Part shown: positions 23,396 to 37,555 of the stretch, piece after piece
How the letters are laid out: each line of letters opens with the position of its first letter
Position numbering within the stretch: the first letter of the stretch is position 1
DNA from: Oscarella lobularis
Taxonomy: Eukaryota; Porifera; Homoscleromorpha; Homosclerophorida; Oscarellidae
Direction of reading: 5' to 3'
Assembly (NCBI RefSeq): GCF_947507565.1
Contig: NC_089182.1
Span: 124,001-188,000 of the forward strand
DNA length: 64,000 nt
Notes under the pieces: model-generated
Told to the model about the DNA's origin: nothing
The model's input: only the letters and a program-made list of their open reading frames with translations
Databases searched by the model: none
Position numbers and translations under genes: made by a program

Positions 23396-24217
23396 CTAGC
23401 AACGACTAGGGGGGAAGCGCGCGCACTGTTTAGGTAGCTGAGTGCGAGAAGCCTGTTTCTTTACGGGAGACCAAGACACGACTTTCGCTTTAACAGGCGA
23501 AACTTTTTTCTCCTTTTCTTTCCTTCTACGTACCATTGGAGGAAGTTGAACTTGCTTGGGATCACTATAGTGCCACAAGTACATTGATGTACTGTACTAG
23601 AGTATCAATTTTTTTGCTACCTTTTCCATTCAAAAGGAGCCTTGGAGTATCTTTCCCCTATGTCTACGTCACTAGGCTTGTGTTCAATGTGAACTGCCCA
23701 ATCGGGTTTAGAAACGTCGGTCACGTGTCTAAGACTGACTATCTATTTTTTTCGAAATAATATCTCTCTGAGCCTACTTTGGTGGCTCTACGTCGTCAAT
23801 TTCGTTTCTAGTATCGGCCCAATCGGGCCATGGGTAAGGTACGGGGTCTTTTGACTTAGGGACGAAGTCCCGATAGGTCAAAAGATCTGAAAAGTGTACG
23901 TATTGTGACCTAGTAGCTAGTTTGGCCTTCTAACTATACTTTTTCTTCCGCCTGCTTTGGCCAATCGGACGTATTTCGAGTCGGTGTCGAAGACGCGGTA
24001 TTGCGGCGCGAATTCGTCGTTTCTCTCGTCGTCCGAATCGGGACCGACTCCGTCTAGGCCGGGAATTTGCGATGGAGCCGGCGCATCGACGGGAACGTCC
24101 GATTTGGGCTTCGAAGCGTGATAAAACCAATCTGCGAGCCAAAACGCCGCTTTTACGACGCGAATCGGTCGTCGATGAGTCGTCGTTACCTTCGCTGCCA
24201 CCTCGGCCTGACGTCAT
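23396..24217 (-). CDS. C7orf57-like protein
   Basis: Five exons (24190-24217, 23940-24149, 23778-23886, 23621-23728, 23396-23564) sum to 624 nt, 207 aa. They match the order of short conserved blocks I recall from the uncharacterised vertebrate C7orf57 protein: ADWFYHASKPKSD, VDAPAPSQIPGL, TDSKYVRLAKAGGRK followed by LL, then KPDWAVHIEHKP, YSKAPFEW and a basic tail with RRRKEKEKK. The vertebrate protein is of unknown function and longer, so the tail may be shortened. The start at 24217 was chosen because it precedes a consensus donor and keeps frame across the first 40-nt intron; this start is the least certain part. Confidence 0.75.
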
Positions 24218-24459
24218 TGGCGCGAAAGAGGCGAAAACGAGTTCGTTTCGGTGCAAGAGCCAAGGCAACCAAGGCAACGCGAGGACTAGCGCACGCCAAG
24301 GCAATTAATTAAATTAGCACATGACAACTTAAACACATCTAAATTTGTCCGTCGTGTCTTTAGAAAGATGCAACATGTAGTGGTGAAGTCGTGCTGTTAA
24401 CAAAAACCTCTCACTCGCCTCCTATTAATAATATTGTCCAATATTCGTACCATGAAAAC

Positions 24460-27400
24460 TCAACAGGCTGTTTCACTCATTTCCATCTCATCTGCTTCTA
24501 TTTCATCTATTTCATTCACTTCGTTGTCCATTGTAGCTGCAGCTCTCAGTTGCTCATCCCACATATCAGCGTACATTCCGTTGAGAGCCAATAGCTCAGC
24601 ATGTCTATTATAAACAGAAAAATGATCAATTAGAACATGTATTCGTTGAGTACCTTCCCCTTTCGACAATCACACCATTGCTGAGCACTAGAATTTGATC
24701 AGCATGGATTATAGTTGAAAGTCTACAAAGACGCTTTACCGCCAGCAAAAAATCAATTTTTTTCTACTATTACCTATGCGCCACGACAATACTTGTTCGA
24801 CCTGAGCATACTTTAGCAAGCGACGCTTGAATGTTGCGTTCGGTGCGGGTGTCCAAAGCTGAAGTAGCCTAAAAATGTCTCAAAACTACAACGGGTCCTC
24901 CATAATAAACAACACTACTTCATCGAGTAGAACAACAGCAGGAGACTTCAATATTGTTCGTGCTATTGCTACCCTCTGTTTCTCGCCTCCACTCAGCTTA
25001 AGGCCACGCTCCCCCACGACAGTCTTATAACCTATGTGACTATACAGTAAGCCAGTCTCCTCTCTATAGAATATGCATTTGCACCTGAAGGCATGGCCAG
25101 TATCCTGTCGTGTATATCCGCGGCTGTCGCGGCTGCCTCGACTCCCTCGTCGTCGGCTTCAACTTTTCCGTACCGCACATTGTATCTGCAATCAATCAGC
25201 ACAGTAGTACAAGCACGCTAATATTTTAATAATACCTTATAGTGTCGTTGAAAAGAACTGTGTCTTGCGGAACGACTCCTATTGCAGTTCTCAGCGACGA
25301 CTGCGTGACCTAAGGCAAATTGAAAAGACGTACTGGTCCACCACAATTTTGTCTATGCCGCCAAACCTGTGATATATCTTGCCCGTCTATGAGAATGACT
25401 CCGGAAGATGACGGCAGATTGTAGAGTCGGATCAGAAGTCGAATAATCGTACTTTTGCCACTGCCAGAAGGACCTACCTAAAAGAATAGTCACAGTATCA
25501 ATTTATAGAATTTCCGCCCTCTACCTACCAGAGCAATTGTTTGACCGGGCTTTGCCTCAAAAGTGACGTTCTTGAGAATTTGTCTCCCCCTAAGAAAAAT
25601 AAGTCATCACTGTTTTTTTACTAGAACGAATTATTTACCTAGAGCCGGTATCATAAGCGAAGGAGACGTTGTTGAAGAAAACTCCTGCGTGCTTTATACG
25701 CAGAGGGAGAGCATTGTAAGCATCCGTAACCTGAGAAAAACATCGAGTCAGAGCCAGTAGAAACTGACTAAAGTCAGTGCGTCGTACTTCCTGGGTTTCG
25801 GCGAGAAGTTCAAACATATTCTCCATATCAATAAACGCTTGTTGTATAAAGCGATAATAATTGCCAAAGAAGTTGAGCGGTTGATAGAGCTGAAGGATGT
25901 AAGTAACAAAGAGAACAAAGTCTCCTACCTGTCAATTAAGAGTCATTTGGGGGAACCTAGTAAAAAGGATACAATACCGATCGATTGCCTTGTGAAACTT
26001 CCTTCGCGCACAGAAGACACCCAGCCAATAACCCAATCGAAATAATCACGTTCTGGATAGAGTTGAGAAGAGTCAAAGACGCTAAAGACTTGCGCTCGTG
26101 GACCTAAGAAAAACACGTGTACTATTATTTGATTTTTGACTTCATTCTTGCCTGAAATCCCTCAAAAGATTTCCTAAAACGATCGACTTCGTATGCTTCA
26201 GCATTGTAATACTTGACCTTAATTTTTTGAATTAGAAATGCGTAGAGCGTGGGGATCTCGATATAAACCGTCTCAAAATTCAAAAGAGAATCGACGGCTT
26301 TCTGTCGCGTTTCGTTATCCATGTCATTCATTCCTCGTCGAAACGACGTTCGCCATTCAGTCACAACAAAAGTGGCAACTGAAAAATTATTATAGCGTGT
26401 AGGAGAGATCAATGTTTAGCAGTGTACTCAAATAAAGTGCCATTGTCACGAAGACAATGAGACCGAACCAAAAATTAAACGCAACGACAAAGTAGACAAT
26501 AGCTATGATGATGTCGCCTATCGTAGGAACAATATTGAATAGCACGTATCTTAATTAAAAATCCCGTTTTATTAATTAATTAATCGTGATAGCGATTAAC
26601 TTACAGAAGTATGTTGTTTATGCTTATCGTGCCTCGATCCATTACGCGTAGCACTTCGCCTGTTTTTCTACTCAAATGCCAGCGAAGAGACAAACTGACA
26701 GAATCATTGGCTAGGGAGTAGAGTGGCTCTATTAATTAATTAATCATCTTACTTGTGAAGATGTTTGAATAAGTCGACTTGAATCGTTCGACTTGTGTAT
26801 TGTTGAACGGGAATCCAGAGCAGACCTCTTAGGCCATTCAGAACGCCCATCGAACCTAGAACGAACTTAGGATGGAATCAATAATCGACGTCAAGTTCAC
26901 CTGCTCCTTGTAGAAAACGAGAAAAAACATAAATACATATTAGTCTCCAAGGAAAGGAGACGTAATACGAAGTTCCTCCAATGCTGACTGTTAGATAAGA
27001 AGACGAGTTCATGTTCGTAGGAGTGTCGAGAGCGTTAACTACATGTAACCATAATAAATGCAAGGACTTTACTTGCTAGAGCCTCCTACCAATTTCCTTA
27101 TAGAAAATCGGCGTGAAGACATTCATCACTCTTCCTGCTATGATGAGAAGAAAGCAAAGTATCACAGCAAATTGCAAAATGCTAAAAAGAAGTATCACGA
27201 GAGGAGAAAGGGAGGAAGGAAGGAAGCATCGAAGTTACCCGCTGTTTTTGGGCCACACGTAGGGAAAAATCTGCTTGCATTTCTTCAAAAAATCCCTATA
27301 CGTCGACCGACTCCTTGGATCGTCCTAGAACAAATAAATAAATAGATAAATATCTTAATTAATTCTTAAACAGACTTACTTTTTCTTCGTCGACGTCGTT

Positions 27401-28024
27401 TTCCGACAACAACGGCAACAGATGAGACGACGCTCGATAGGTCGGCGACGTCAAAGCGAGAAGAAACGCCGCCACCAAACCTCCCCCATGGACAAAATAA
27501 AAAATCATGTCAATCAATTGACTTCTGTCACCGACATGCAACCAGAACCACGCTTCGTTATTCCATCCAGCAAAACTAAGCAAGAAAACGACGAGTCCGA
27601 TGGCGTAGAAACCAAGGAGAGCGATTCCGTGACGTCGATGGCGCGGAGTGGCGCGATTTCTTTCGTGGACGATCAACGCAATAGCGAAGAGCCACGATAA
27701 GGCGAAGAGACATCGAGACACGACCAAATAGCCGTGCAACGATCGAGGCGTCGTCAAAAGATAATGAAGAATGATGTTGAGAACGTTGCTAAGACTCGCG
27801 AGAAACGATAGAAAGATTTGGAGTCGAGTCCAAGTCTTTCCCGGCATCCACGTTCTCTTTGCTATTTTTCGACGTTTTCGATTGCGAATAAGTTGAATTA
27901 TGCCGAAGAACAGTATCCAGCTAGCTGCTATTATAGATCCGATTGTTAGCAGGAAACAACGGCTTATTCCCCCGCGGAACCACGGTTCTCTTAGCGATTC
28001 GCCTGGAAAACAAAAGCTCTCCAT
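24460..28024 (-). CDS. ABCB6: ABCB6-type ABC half-transporter
   Basis: ABCB6 is a half-transporter of mitochondrial and endolysosomal membranes linked to porphyrin and metal handling. About twenty exons, roughly 860 aa. The large first exon (27380-28024) encodes TMD0 with five hydrophobic segments after [11 protein letters not shown]. The core membrane domain includes [42 protein letters not shown] and [13 protein letters not shown]. The nucleotide-binding domain has Walker [12 protein letters not shown] (25367-25477), Q-loop [12 protein letters not shown], signature [15 protein letters not shown], Walker B AVVLLDEATSALD and the H-loop in VVAHRLSTI. It ends in an acidic tail. The intron after GFQ (26150-26151) has a GC donor. 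All catalytic motifs are intact. Confidence 0.94.
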
Positions 28025-28725
28025 TTGCAACGTACGTTGCTGCACACGACTGTGGGCTCACGGTGGTGCGCGCGGAACGCAGTGCGCGGAACGTGTGCAC
28101 ATGCAGCTCCGCCCCCCTCTCGTTAGTGTAGCAATTTAATTAATTTTGATTAATTACTTTAGGTGACGTCACTCGTTCTATTTTTTGATGGTGACCTTCT
28201 AGGCGCTCTCGGATCTGTGTCGCGCTTGGGCAACAGCATCCGTCCGTCCGGTTTCGCTTCCCCCGTGATAGGCGAAGTTATTAGATGATCGTGCTTCGTC
28301 GAAGCGTCGCATTGGGGGTCTTGTCGCCGTTCAACCAGCGTCACCCAGAATTGTTCGGTTTCCACCTAACGTGCGTTAAAATTCCACCGCAACGCGAACG
28401 CCAACGCCACCACCGAAACGTAAAGCATGGAATCGAAGAGAAGGACGACAAGAACACTTCGTCGAGGACAGAAATACGCCTGCGCAAACGGTACCGACAT
28501 GAGAATGAGTCACTGTAGCCGTCATCCTGTCAGTTAGCACTTCTTAGTACATATGTATACTTCACACGCAATTATGACGTGTTTTAAATGTAGCTAGCAC
28601 TTCGAACCGCTTCTCTGCCACCGTTACTGTAGCATAGACGTATAAGAAAGTGCTCGTTTGGGCGAGATTCGGCGCGAGAGGGGCGTGCACATCCGCTACT
28701 ACAGGGCGTGTCTCTTCTAAATTAG
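28025..28725. other. Upstream region of ABCB6 and first PLC gene
   Basis: 700-bp divergent spacer. The first, very short coding exon of the PLC gene should lie here, because its PH-domain exon begins after a TTAG acceptor at 28725, but I could not choose among candidate ATGs. Confidence 0.4.
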
Positions 28726-31700
28726 TGCAAGGATGTATCGATCTAATGTGCAGCGGCACGGACATGATCAAAGTCCGCCACGGCACATTTCGACACGAAT
28801 ACAAACGCTCTTACTTTCTCGACTTGGAAGGCCAGAAAATTCGCTGGGAACCGTCGTCGAAATCAGCTGACAAATCAAGAAGTAATAAATAAATAAATAA
28901 ATAAATATTTACCTATCTACTTCCGTTTATTTCAAAGTTCCAATTCGGAGTATCACGGAAGTGAGAGAGGGTCACCAAAGCGACGTTTTCCGCTCCTTTC
29001 AAGGATTCTACGGAGCGGCTCAATGCTTTTCAATTGTCTATGGAACGAATCACGATCAAGTCGATCTCGTCGCGCCGAGCGAATCGAAGGCGAGTCAGTG
29101 GATCATTGGACTCAGATACGTCATCAATAACGCGTCCAGTGAGGAGAAATCTAAAAACAAATAAAATAAAATTCAAAATTTAATTTTTTAGAGACTTCCA
29201 AGACGGAAGCTATGCAATTTGCACGAGATCAATATCCTTTGATTAATAGATAGAAAAATTTATTTTTTATTTTTTTTATTTCTCTCTAACTCCTTTGTAT
29301 GTGGCTAAAAGAGACGTACGAAGCGGCGGATAAGAACGGCGACGGTTCGTTGAGTCTCGACGAAGTTATAGGTCTCGTCAAAAAGCTCAACATGGGACTG
29401 TCAATAAAACAAGTCAAACGACTCTTTATGGTACACTAACGCGGGCATTTCAATAGATAAATATAAATTAATACTGTACTAGGAAAGTGATACAAATTGC
29501 ATTGGAGACGAGGGAAATACTCTCGATTTGGGCGAATTTAGAGACTTCTACAAAGCCGTTTCAACGCGAGAAGAAATCTATTATTTGATGATGAAGTAAA
29601 TAAGTTTTCAATTAATTAATTAATTAATTAATTAAGTCACGTCATTTTTTAGATACAGTTCTAGCGGACAAGAACATTTGACTCCACAAGATCTCGTCAA
29701 TTTTCTCGAAACGGAACAAAAGGTTAGTGCCCATAATAACTCAATTATAACTATCTCCAATTTTTATATTAGATTGAAAATGTTACGGAAGAGTCGTGCA
29801 AACACCTCATTGCAAAATACGAGCCAACGTCCGCCGGAAAAGAAGAAGAGTGGCTCGGAGTTGACGGTTAAAAAAGAGTCCAATGTCTTAGCGCACTCAC
29901 TCTTAGGGGAATTCTCTGTCTAGGCTTTAGTCAACTACTACTTGGCCCTGAGGGACAGGTCTTTAATCCAGAGCATAATCAAGTGCACCAAGACATGACC
30001 CAGCCTCTCTCTCACTACTTCATCAATTCGTCTCACAACACGTACGATTTAATTTTTAAATTAATTAATAAAGGGTAGTCACGTGTTTGTGGTTTAGGTA
30101 TTTGACTGGAGATCAATTTCAGTCAAAATCGAGCGTCGATATGTATATCAAAGTTTTAAAAACGGGCTGCAAGTGTATCGAGTGTACGATCACATCTTTG
30201 CTACTATTTGCATTTTATCTCTTATACCTCGTATAGTGGATTGCTGGGACGGTCCAGAGGGAGAGCCCATGATATATCACGGATACACTCTGACGTCAAA
30301 AGTCAAATTCTGGGACGTCATTCAGGCGATTGAAAAATACGCATTTGTTATCAGCCCGTAAGGAAAATCTATATGAGTTTCTTATTAATTAATTATTTAA
30401 TTTAATTAAAAGGTACCCGGTTATTTTGTCAATTGAGAATCATTGCAGTGTTGAGCAGCAAGAAGTCATGGCTCAGCAAATGCACAAAGTATTTAGAGGT
30501 GAGCTTAATTAAATATATAATTAATTAATAATCAAACTTGCGTCTTTGTTTCCAGATCACTTACTCACAGATAGAGTCGATCCAACGCAGAAATTCCTTC
30601 CATCGCCAGAACAACTCCAAGGAAAAATACTAATTAAAGTATAAATATAACGATTATTAATGAAATTAGGCACTTCACTTCGCATTAGAACAAAAAGCTC
30701 AGCGACGAAAACGCGGACGGATGGGTGACGGACGAAGACGAGGGAGAAGAAGACAACGAAGGATCTGGACTCAAATCGAGCACCGCGATCGTTCGTTTAG
30801 CGCTCAGCAAGTGAAAGAAATGAAAGAAAAAGACCCGTCTTTGTTGCTAGGCAACCAACGGGGGCGCGGAGAAGCCAAAAACGGGGGAAAATGGCACTAC
30901 GAACGCCGCAACTGTCGTCGAAAAGGGCGCTTTGGAATTAGCTAGGTCCATACTCAACCCAGTGACTCCAACTATCGTTCTATCAACGATGGAGAACGAA
31001 GGAGAAGCGGAGACTGATGACGCAATCGCTCCCGCTCCACTACCCACTCCACTACCCCCTCCTGAAAACGATAGGGAAATGAAAAGGGTCAATTCCATAT
31101 GGGCTCGATTATTTTTCAAACCTGTGACGTCATCTTCTTTAGCGTTCAGCAAGCGTCTCCGCAATTATGCCGGGGGAAAAGACACTAAAGAAAAAACGAG
31201 AACAAATGAGAAGTAGATCATTGAGTATAACTTCAGTGAGTCGAAATTCTCTCTCAATCAAAAAGAAAAATCAAAATGATTCTATAGAGTTTTGACGACG
31301 AATTGGATATTATCGACGGAAACATGCAACAAAAACGAAAACTCCATCGCGAACTATCGAAACTCGTCGTCTACACGCAATCGACGCGATTTCGGGGCTT
31401 TCGAAAGAGTTTGACGTCGGGTAAATGTTACGAGTTGTGTTCATTTGGCGAGGGAAGGGCGCAGCGATGCGTCACGCCGCATCGCGCACGTCGATTCGTA
31501 CGTCACAACGTTCGACAGCTCAGTCGGATATATCCGGCCGGCTATCGAATCAATTCGAGTAATTATAGTCCTATTGAGATGTGGAATAGTGGATGTCAGT
31601 TGGGTACGAATTTCGAATTTTTTTGATTTAGAAAAATACGTTTTTTTTGTTTTCAGTTGCGCTCAATTTTCAAAAAAACGACAAAGGCTTGCAAATCAAT

Positions 31701-32880
31701 TCAGCCCGATTTAAAACCAACGGTAATTGTGGCTACGTTTTGAAACCGGAAGCGCAGCGAACAGGTTCCAACATAATAATTAATTAAAATTAATAATAGC
31801 GATTCTTATAAAGAATTAATGGATTTTAATCCTCATTCTGGGAACTCCGTGCCAGGCGTGTCACCCGTTCTCCTTGCAATAAAAGTATAGGACATTTTAC
31901 GTAGGCGTTTCTCAAAATCAAAACTCTCATTTTTAGATTATTAGTGGCCAGCAATTGCCGAAACCCAACGGAGTCGAAAAGGGCGAAGTGAGAGAGAGAG
32001 AGAGAACGAAAACCCCCATTATCCATACCCTAAACCCCTTCTAGATTATTGATCCCTACGTCAAAGTGGAAGTGCTGGGAATTCCCCGAGATTGCGCCGA
32101 AGAAAAGACCAAATTTATAGACGACAACGGTAAGAAAACTTAGAAAACGCGCGCGCTAATCTCGAATTTTCCTCTCACAAAGGATTCAACCCCATTTGGA
32201 ACGAAACGTTCACATTCACCCTCCTAATGCCCGAACTCGCTCTAATCCGATTCGTCGTCATGGATAAGGACGTTCTAAGCGACGATTACATCGGCCAAGC
32301 CACGTTTCCAGTCACAAGTCTACTCCAAGGTTAGCCTAAGCTCACTAACATTATATATTATATATATACTCCCCTCCCCCTTAGGATATCGTCACGTGAA
32401 CTTGGATGGTGAAGGAACCGACCTGGCTACCCTATTTCTTCATATTAGTTTAAAAGCGACAAATGCAACCAAAGCGCCCGTACGAAATTTATTTACTATG
32501 GGGTCACGTGACGTTCGCACCTTTTCTTTTTGGTATAGAATCGACGATCGGATTTTTTCAAAACGTTGCTTTGGCGTCGAAAAAAAGCTGACGTAAGCAC
32601 CTATATATAGATCGATTGCATTTAATTAAATTAGCTTTTACGTCGAAGCATGAAGGCGAAGTCGTTCTGCTCTCAAAACGCCGCATAGGAAGTCGTTACG
32701 ATGGCCATCCGACGCTTCCCGAAGTTGGGAGCGGATCTGCAGCAGGTGTTTACTTACTTACCTAATTAAAATATTGATTCTATAATGTCCTATTGTTTTG
32801 TCTGGCTGCGTAGAGAGCGGGCCTCCTTCGTCGAGAGAAGTGAGTCCTGGTGGGCTTAGAAAGCGCCTGATGACTAGTTA
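28726..32880 (+). CDS. Phospholipase C, delta-type (tandem copy 1)
   Basis: Hydrolyses PIP2 to IP3 and diacylglycerol under calcium control. Order of domains: PH (28726-29138, [26 protein letters not shown]), EF-hands (about 29,300-29,596, [13 protein letters not shown]), X catalytic half (29923-30640) with [31 protein letters not shown] and [16 protein letters not shown], acidic linker ([11 protein letters not shown]), Y half (31289-31760, [28 protein letters not shown]), C2 (about 31,930-32,470, [30 protein letters not shown]). The catalytic His, Glu, Asp and His of delta PLCs are all present. The first exon and the short C-terminal tail after the C2 domain (32,470-32,880) are uncertain. 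Delta rather than beta or gamma is chosen because there is no SH2/SH3 insert or long C-terminus. Confidence 0.9.
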
Positions 32881-33660
32881 GAATGTCTAGAGAGACAAAA
32901 AATGCATGAAGTAGACTCTTGTAGTAACTCTAAGAAGACTGCCTACTGCGATCGTCCGCGCTGCATTCCTCGCGCTTGCCCACAGGCGTCTGTCGCGCAA
33001 AAACCATACCTATGGAAAACGGATGGAAAACTATGCAGCTTAGCGTACGCTAATCTTTCCTCAGTACACGTTTCCCCCCGCGGAGCGCATATGGCCGCTC
33101 GACTACGAAAGAAGAAACTTACCTGCCCAAACGGTAAGGAAGCTAGTTCGATACTTGCAAAACGTACGTTAGGAATGAACCCACGAGCATCCTATTGAAT
33201 CCTTACAAAAACCGTGACTGCAACATGAAACTGCTATACGGCACCGAGATATAAGATCGGTGAGAGCAGAAGAATAAATGCTGAAGATGAGGTACATAAA
33301 AACAAAGAAGCTGCCAGTGCCAAGAGGCACGACAACACTCTACTATATCACTCGTACGTGACTGTGACCATCAATTTTTTTCGCGTACGTGCTTCCAAAC
33401 TTAAAGAAAGTTCACGTTTCAAGTCAGCATGCCGCATGTTCCCCTTCGTTCAGGAAGCGATGGAACCTCGCCTCGCGGGTATAATCCACGCGCGGCGGGC
33501 CCCAGGCATGCAATAACAGAGAAAAGAGACACGGGACAGTCTGCTCTATTTACCGATGAGGAAGCTACAATATTGACCCAATGAATGCTAGCGATCGAGT
33601 GACAGACGAATGGAAGCGATGCAAAACTCGCCTTATTCAAGTTTCTCTTCTTTTCCCCAG
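32881..33660. other. Spacer between tandem PLC genes
   Basis: About 780 bp with no recognised gene; it should contain the promoter and short first exon of the second PLC gene. Scattered short open frames lack family similarity. Confidence 0.4.
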
Positions 33661-36600
33661 TGCAAGAATGCCTCGATCTGATGCGCGATGGCACGGAAAT
33701 GGTGAAACTTCGCCAGGGCAAGCTCGGACTGCGCGAAGAATACAAGCGCTTGTACATCCTCGACTTCGAAGGACAACGAATTCGCTGGGAACCGTCATCC
33801 AAATCAGTCGATAAATCTAGAAGTATAGGAAAGACAAACAAAAACCTTTTAGTCAGAGTGCACACCATCTGTTTTGGCGCAGTCCCAATAAGGAATATTA
33901 CGGAAGTGAGAGAAGGCCATCAAAGCGACGTTTTCCGCTCCTTTCAAGGTATCTACGGCGCCGATCAATGTCTGTCTATTGTCTATGGAGCGAATCACGA
34001 TCAACTCAATCTCGTCGCACCGACGGAATTGAAAGCAAGCCAGTGGATCATTGGCCTAAGACACGTCATAAAAAACGCGTCAAGTGAGTCAGAAAAGCGC
34101 CGACGGCGAGAAATTCAAACAAACCTCAATTTTAGAAAGTACAAAGGTTGAAGCGATGCAGCTCGCACGAGATCAATATCCTCTTCCTCTTAAATAATTC
34201 ATCGATTTATTAGCGTTTGTTATCCTAACTCCTTGGGGTGTCTTACGTGGCTCAAGGAGACGTACGAAGCAGCCGATGTAAACGGAGACGGTTCGTTGAG
34301 TTTCGAAGAAGTCATGGGACTCGTGCAAAAATTAAACATGGGACTATCGTTGAAGCACGTCAAACAAATTTTTGTTGTAAGAGAGTACGATTTCAGTACG
34401 TCAAGGGGGGGATATACATGTTTTAGGAGAGCGATACAAATTGCACTGGAGAAGAGGGCACTCTTGACTTAGGCGAGTTTAGAGACTTCTACAAAGCCGT
34501 TTCAACGCGAGATGAAATCTATTACTTGATGATGAGGTAGTATATATTTAAAAAATTAGAAACGAGATCAACTGTGGATCTTAGATACAGTTCGAGTGGG
34601 GAAGAACGTTTGACTGCTAAAGATCTCGTGACGTTTCTCGAGACCGAACAAAAGGCAACGATTAGATATAGATATAGCTTCCAATTACTGTTTCTTTAGA
34701 TGCAGCGTGTCACTACTGACCTGTGCAAACAACTTATTAAGAAACACGAGCCAACGTCTACAGGGAAGAAAGAAAAGTGGCTCGGAGTTGACGGTAAAAG
34801 ACTCCAATGTCTTAGCACTCTTAGGAGAATTCTCTGTCTAGGCTTTACCCAGCTACTACTTGGCCCTGAAGGACAGGTCTTCAATCCAGAGCATAATCAA
34901 GTGCACCAAGACATGACTCAGCCTCTCTCTCACTACTTCATCAATTCGTCTCACAACACGTACGATTTAATTTTTAAATTAAAGGGTAGTCACGTGTGTG
35001 GTTTAGGTATTTGACTGGAGATCAATTGCAGTCAAAATCGAGCGTCGATATGTACGTCAAAGTTTTAAAAATGGGCTGCAAGTGTATCGAGTGTACGATC
35101 GCATCTTTGCTACTACTGCGTTTTATCTCTTATACCTCGTATAGTGGATTGCTGGGACGGTCCAGAGGGAGAGCCCATGATATATCACGGATACACTCTG
35201 ACGTCAAAAGTCAAATTCTGGGACGTCATTCAGGCGATTGAAAAATACGCATTCGTCGTCAGCCCGTATACGAAAAAATATAAAGAAGATTTTTATCTAT
35301 TTATTTATTTATTTCTCTTATTAAAAGATACCCGGTTATTCTGTCAATTGAAAATCATTGCAGTGTTGAGCAGCAGAGCGTCATGGCCAAGCAAATGCGT
35401 CAAGTATTTAAAGGTTAATTAATCAACCGTTAGCGTTTCGCTGTGGATAGAGATTTCTAGGCCATCTACTCGACAGCAAACGCGATCCGACCCTTAAATC
35501 GCTTCCGTCACCGAAAAAATTACAAGGAAAAATCCTAATCAAAGTAATCGCTACTAAACTCAATGTAAATCGCGCAAAAAGCGCGCCATTTACCAGAACA
35601 AGAAACTCGACAACGAGGAAATGATAGACGGATGGGTATCGGACGAAGACGAGGGCAATGAAGAGGAGCAAGACGGCGAAGAAGATACCAAAGAGACTGC
35701 GACGCCTGTGCTGCCAGGCAACGGCGGAGACGAGCAGCGAAAGGCCCCCAGTCGTCGGGGACAGTTTCGCCAAACCATGGGGAGGGTATAAGCGTGTTTA
35801 GAACGTCTGGCTATATAAGAATGACTGCACGGGCTCTATTATATAGATCTCGCATACTCTCCCTGCGACGTTTCGCAAGACAGCGAAAATCGTCCAAGGT
35901 AGAATATCGAGAACTCTTTCGAGAGAGTCGTCGAGAGACGAAGGGGTCAGTCTTCATATATGTACGTACACTGTATCATATAACGAAGCTTTTTCGCTAA
36001 GGAATCGGAGCCTTTCGCTATCGAAGAAACGCCGAAGAAACACAAATTGCATCGCGACTTATCGCAACTTGTCGTCTACACGAAATCGACGCGATTTCGC
36101 GGTTTCAAGGAAAGTGCCACTTTGAATTATTACGAAATGTGCTCGTTTGCCGAGAAAAAAGCCCAGCATTGCGTCAAGCCGGAGTTTGCTCGCCAATTCG
36201 TTCGGCACAACGTTTGTCATTTGAGCCGAATTTACCCAGCCGGATATCGCATTTTTTCCGGTAATTACAACCCGGTTGAAATGTGGAACAGCGGATGTCA
36301 ATTGGGTACAAATCAAACTTTTTTTCCGACGTCTCTCATTTACTAATTATTTAATTCTTAAGTTGCTCTCAATTTTCAAAACAACGATAAGAATTTGCAC
36401 GTCAATCAGGCTCTATTTAAAGCGAACGGGAATTGTGGCTACTTTCTGAAACCGAAAACCCAGCGAATCGGTTAGAATTTTTCACTCGGATCTTTAATAA
36501 ATAAATAAATAAATAATTTTGATTTATACTGAAAGAATCGACTGGGTTTGACCCGCACACTAAAACGACTCTACCACAAGTGTCGCCTATTCTGCTCGCA

Positions 36601-37445
36601 ATCAAAGTAGTGTCCTTATTATAGACAAGTATTAAAGGCTGAACTGGGGTTTCATGCAGGTTATCAGTGGTCAACAATTGCCCAAACCGAAAGGGGTTGA
36701 AAAAGGCGAAGTCAGGGAAAGAACGAAGGATGATTAATCATTTATTCTATTTTTTCTACTGTAGATAATCGATCCCTACGTCAAGGTTGAAATACTGGGG
36801 CTTCCAGCGGATTGCGCCGAAGAGAAAACCAAATTCATAGAGGACAATGGTCAGTGAAAAATTAAAATTATTTAGCTCTCTTTTCTCTTTCAGGTTTCAA
36901 TCCGGTTTGGAACGAAACCTTCCTATTCAACATTATCATGCCGGAATTGGCCATTATCCGATTCGTTGTCATGGACAAAGACGTCGTAAGTGACGACTAC
37001 ATTGGCCAGGCAACGTTTCCCGTGAAAAGTCTACTCCACGGTCCCTAGTCTAACCAACAGAACCAAAACTCAATATCCTAATTAATTTATTACTTAGGCT
37101 ATCGTCACATTAACTTGGAAGGCGAAGGAACTGATCTGGCTACCATATTCGTTCATATCGGCACGGCAACGTTTGATCCGAGCAAAGCCCCAGTAAAAAA
37201 TGCACTCAGGTCTCTATAGCGATATCATTTCTAACGGGTTACGTTCAGAAACGACTCGGACACGTGGGCAGTTTCTTGAAAACGCTTTGGGCCGGAAAAA
37301 AGGTACGAAACCGCCTATGATTAGACTAATCATTTATCTGGTCTATTAGCAAGCATCAGTCAATGAAGAAACAGGTTAGACCAATGTTGAAAATAATTGT
37401 AATTAATTAATTAATCAATTTTCAGAAAATGGACAGGTCAATTAG
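33661..37445 (+). CDS. Phospholipase C, delta-type (tandem copy 2)
   Basis: Paralogue of copy 1 with the same domain order and mostly the same introns: PH from 33661 ([34 protein letters not shown]), EF-hands ([13 protein letters not shown]), X half ([29 protein letters not shown]), acidic linker ([15 protein letters not shown]), Y half ([28 protein letters not shown]), C2 ([30 protein letters not shown]). Its C-terminal tail reads [20 protein letters not shown] then a last exon ending ENGQVN at 37445. Catalytic residues are intact, so both copies are likely active. Several exon pairs around the X domain are nearly identical at DNA level, including parts of introns, while PH and linker differ, suggesting partial gene conversion. 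Confidence 0.9.
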
Positions 37446-37555
37446 GATAGAGGTCATTTCAATTGACAGTGTATCGCGACTGGTGTCGCAACAGTGTCCG
37501 TACTTTTGTTTGTAGTGTGTGTTTAGGAGAATGTCGTTAACGCGCGCTAACTGCA

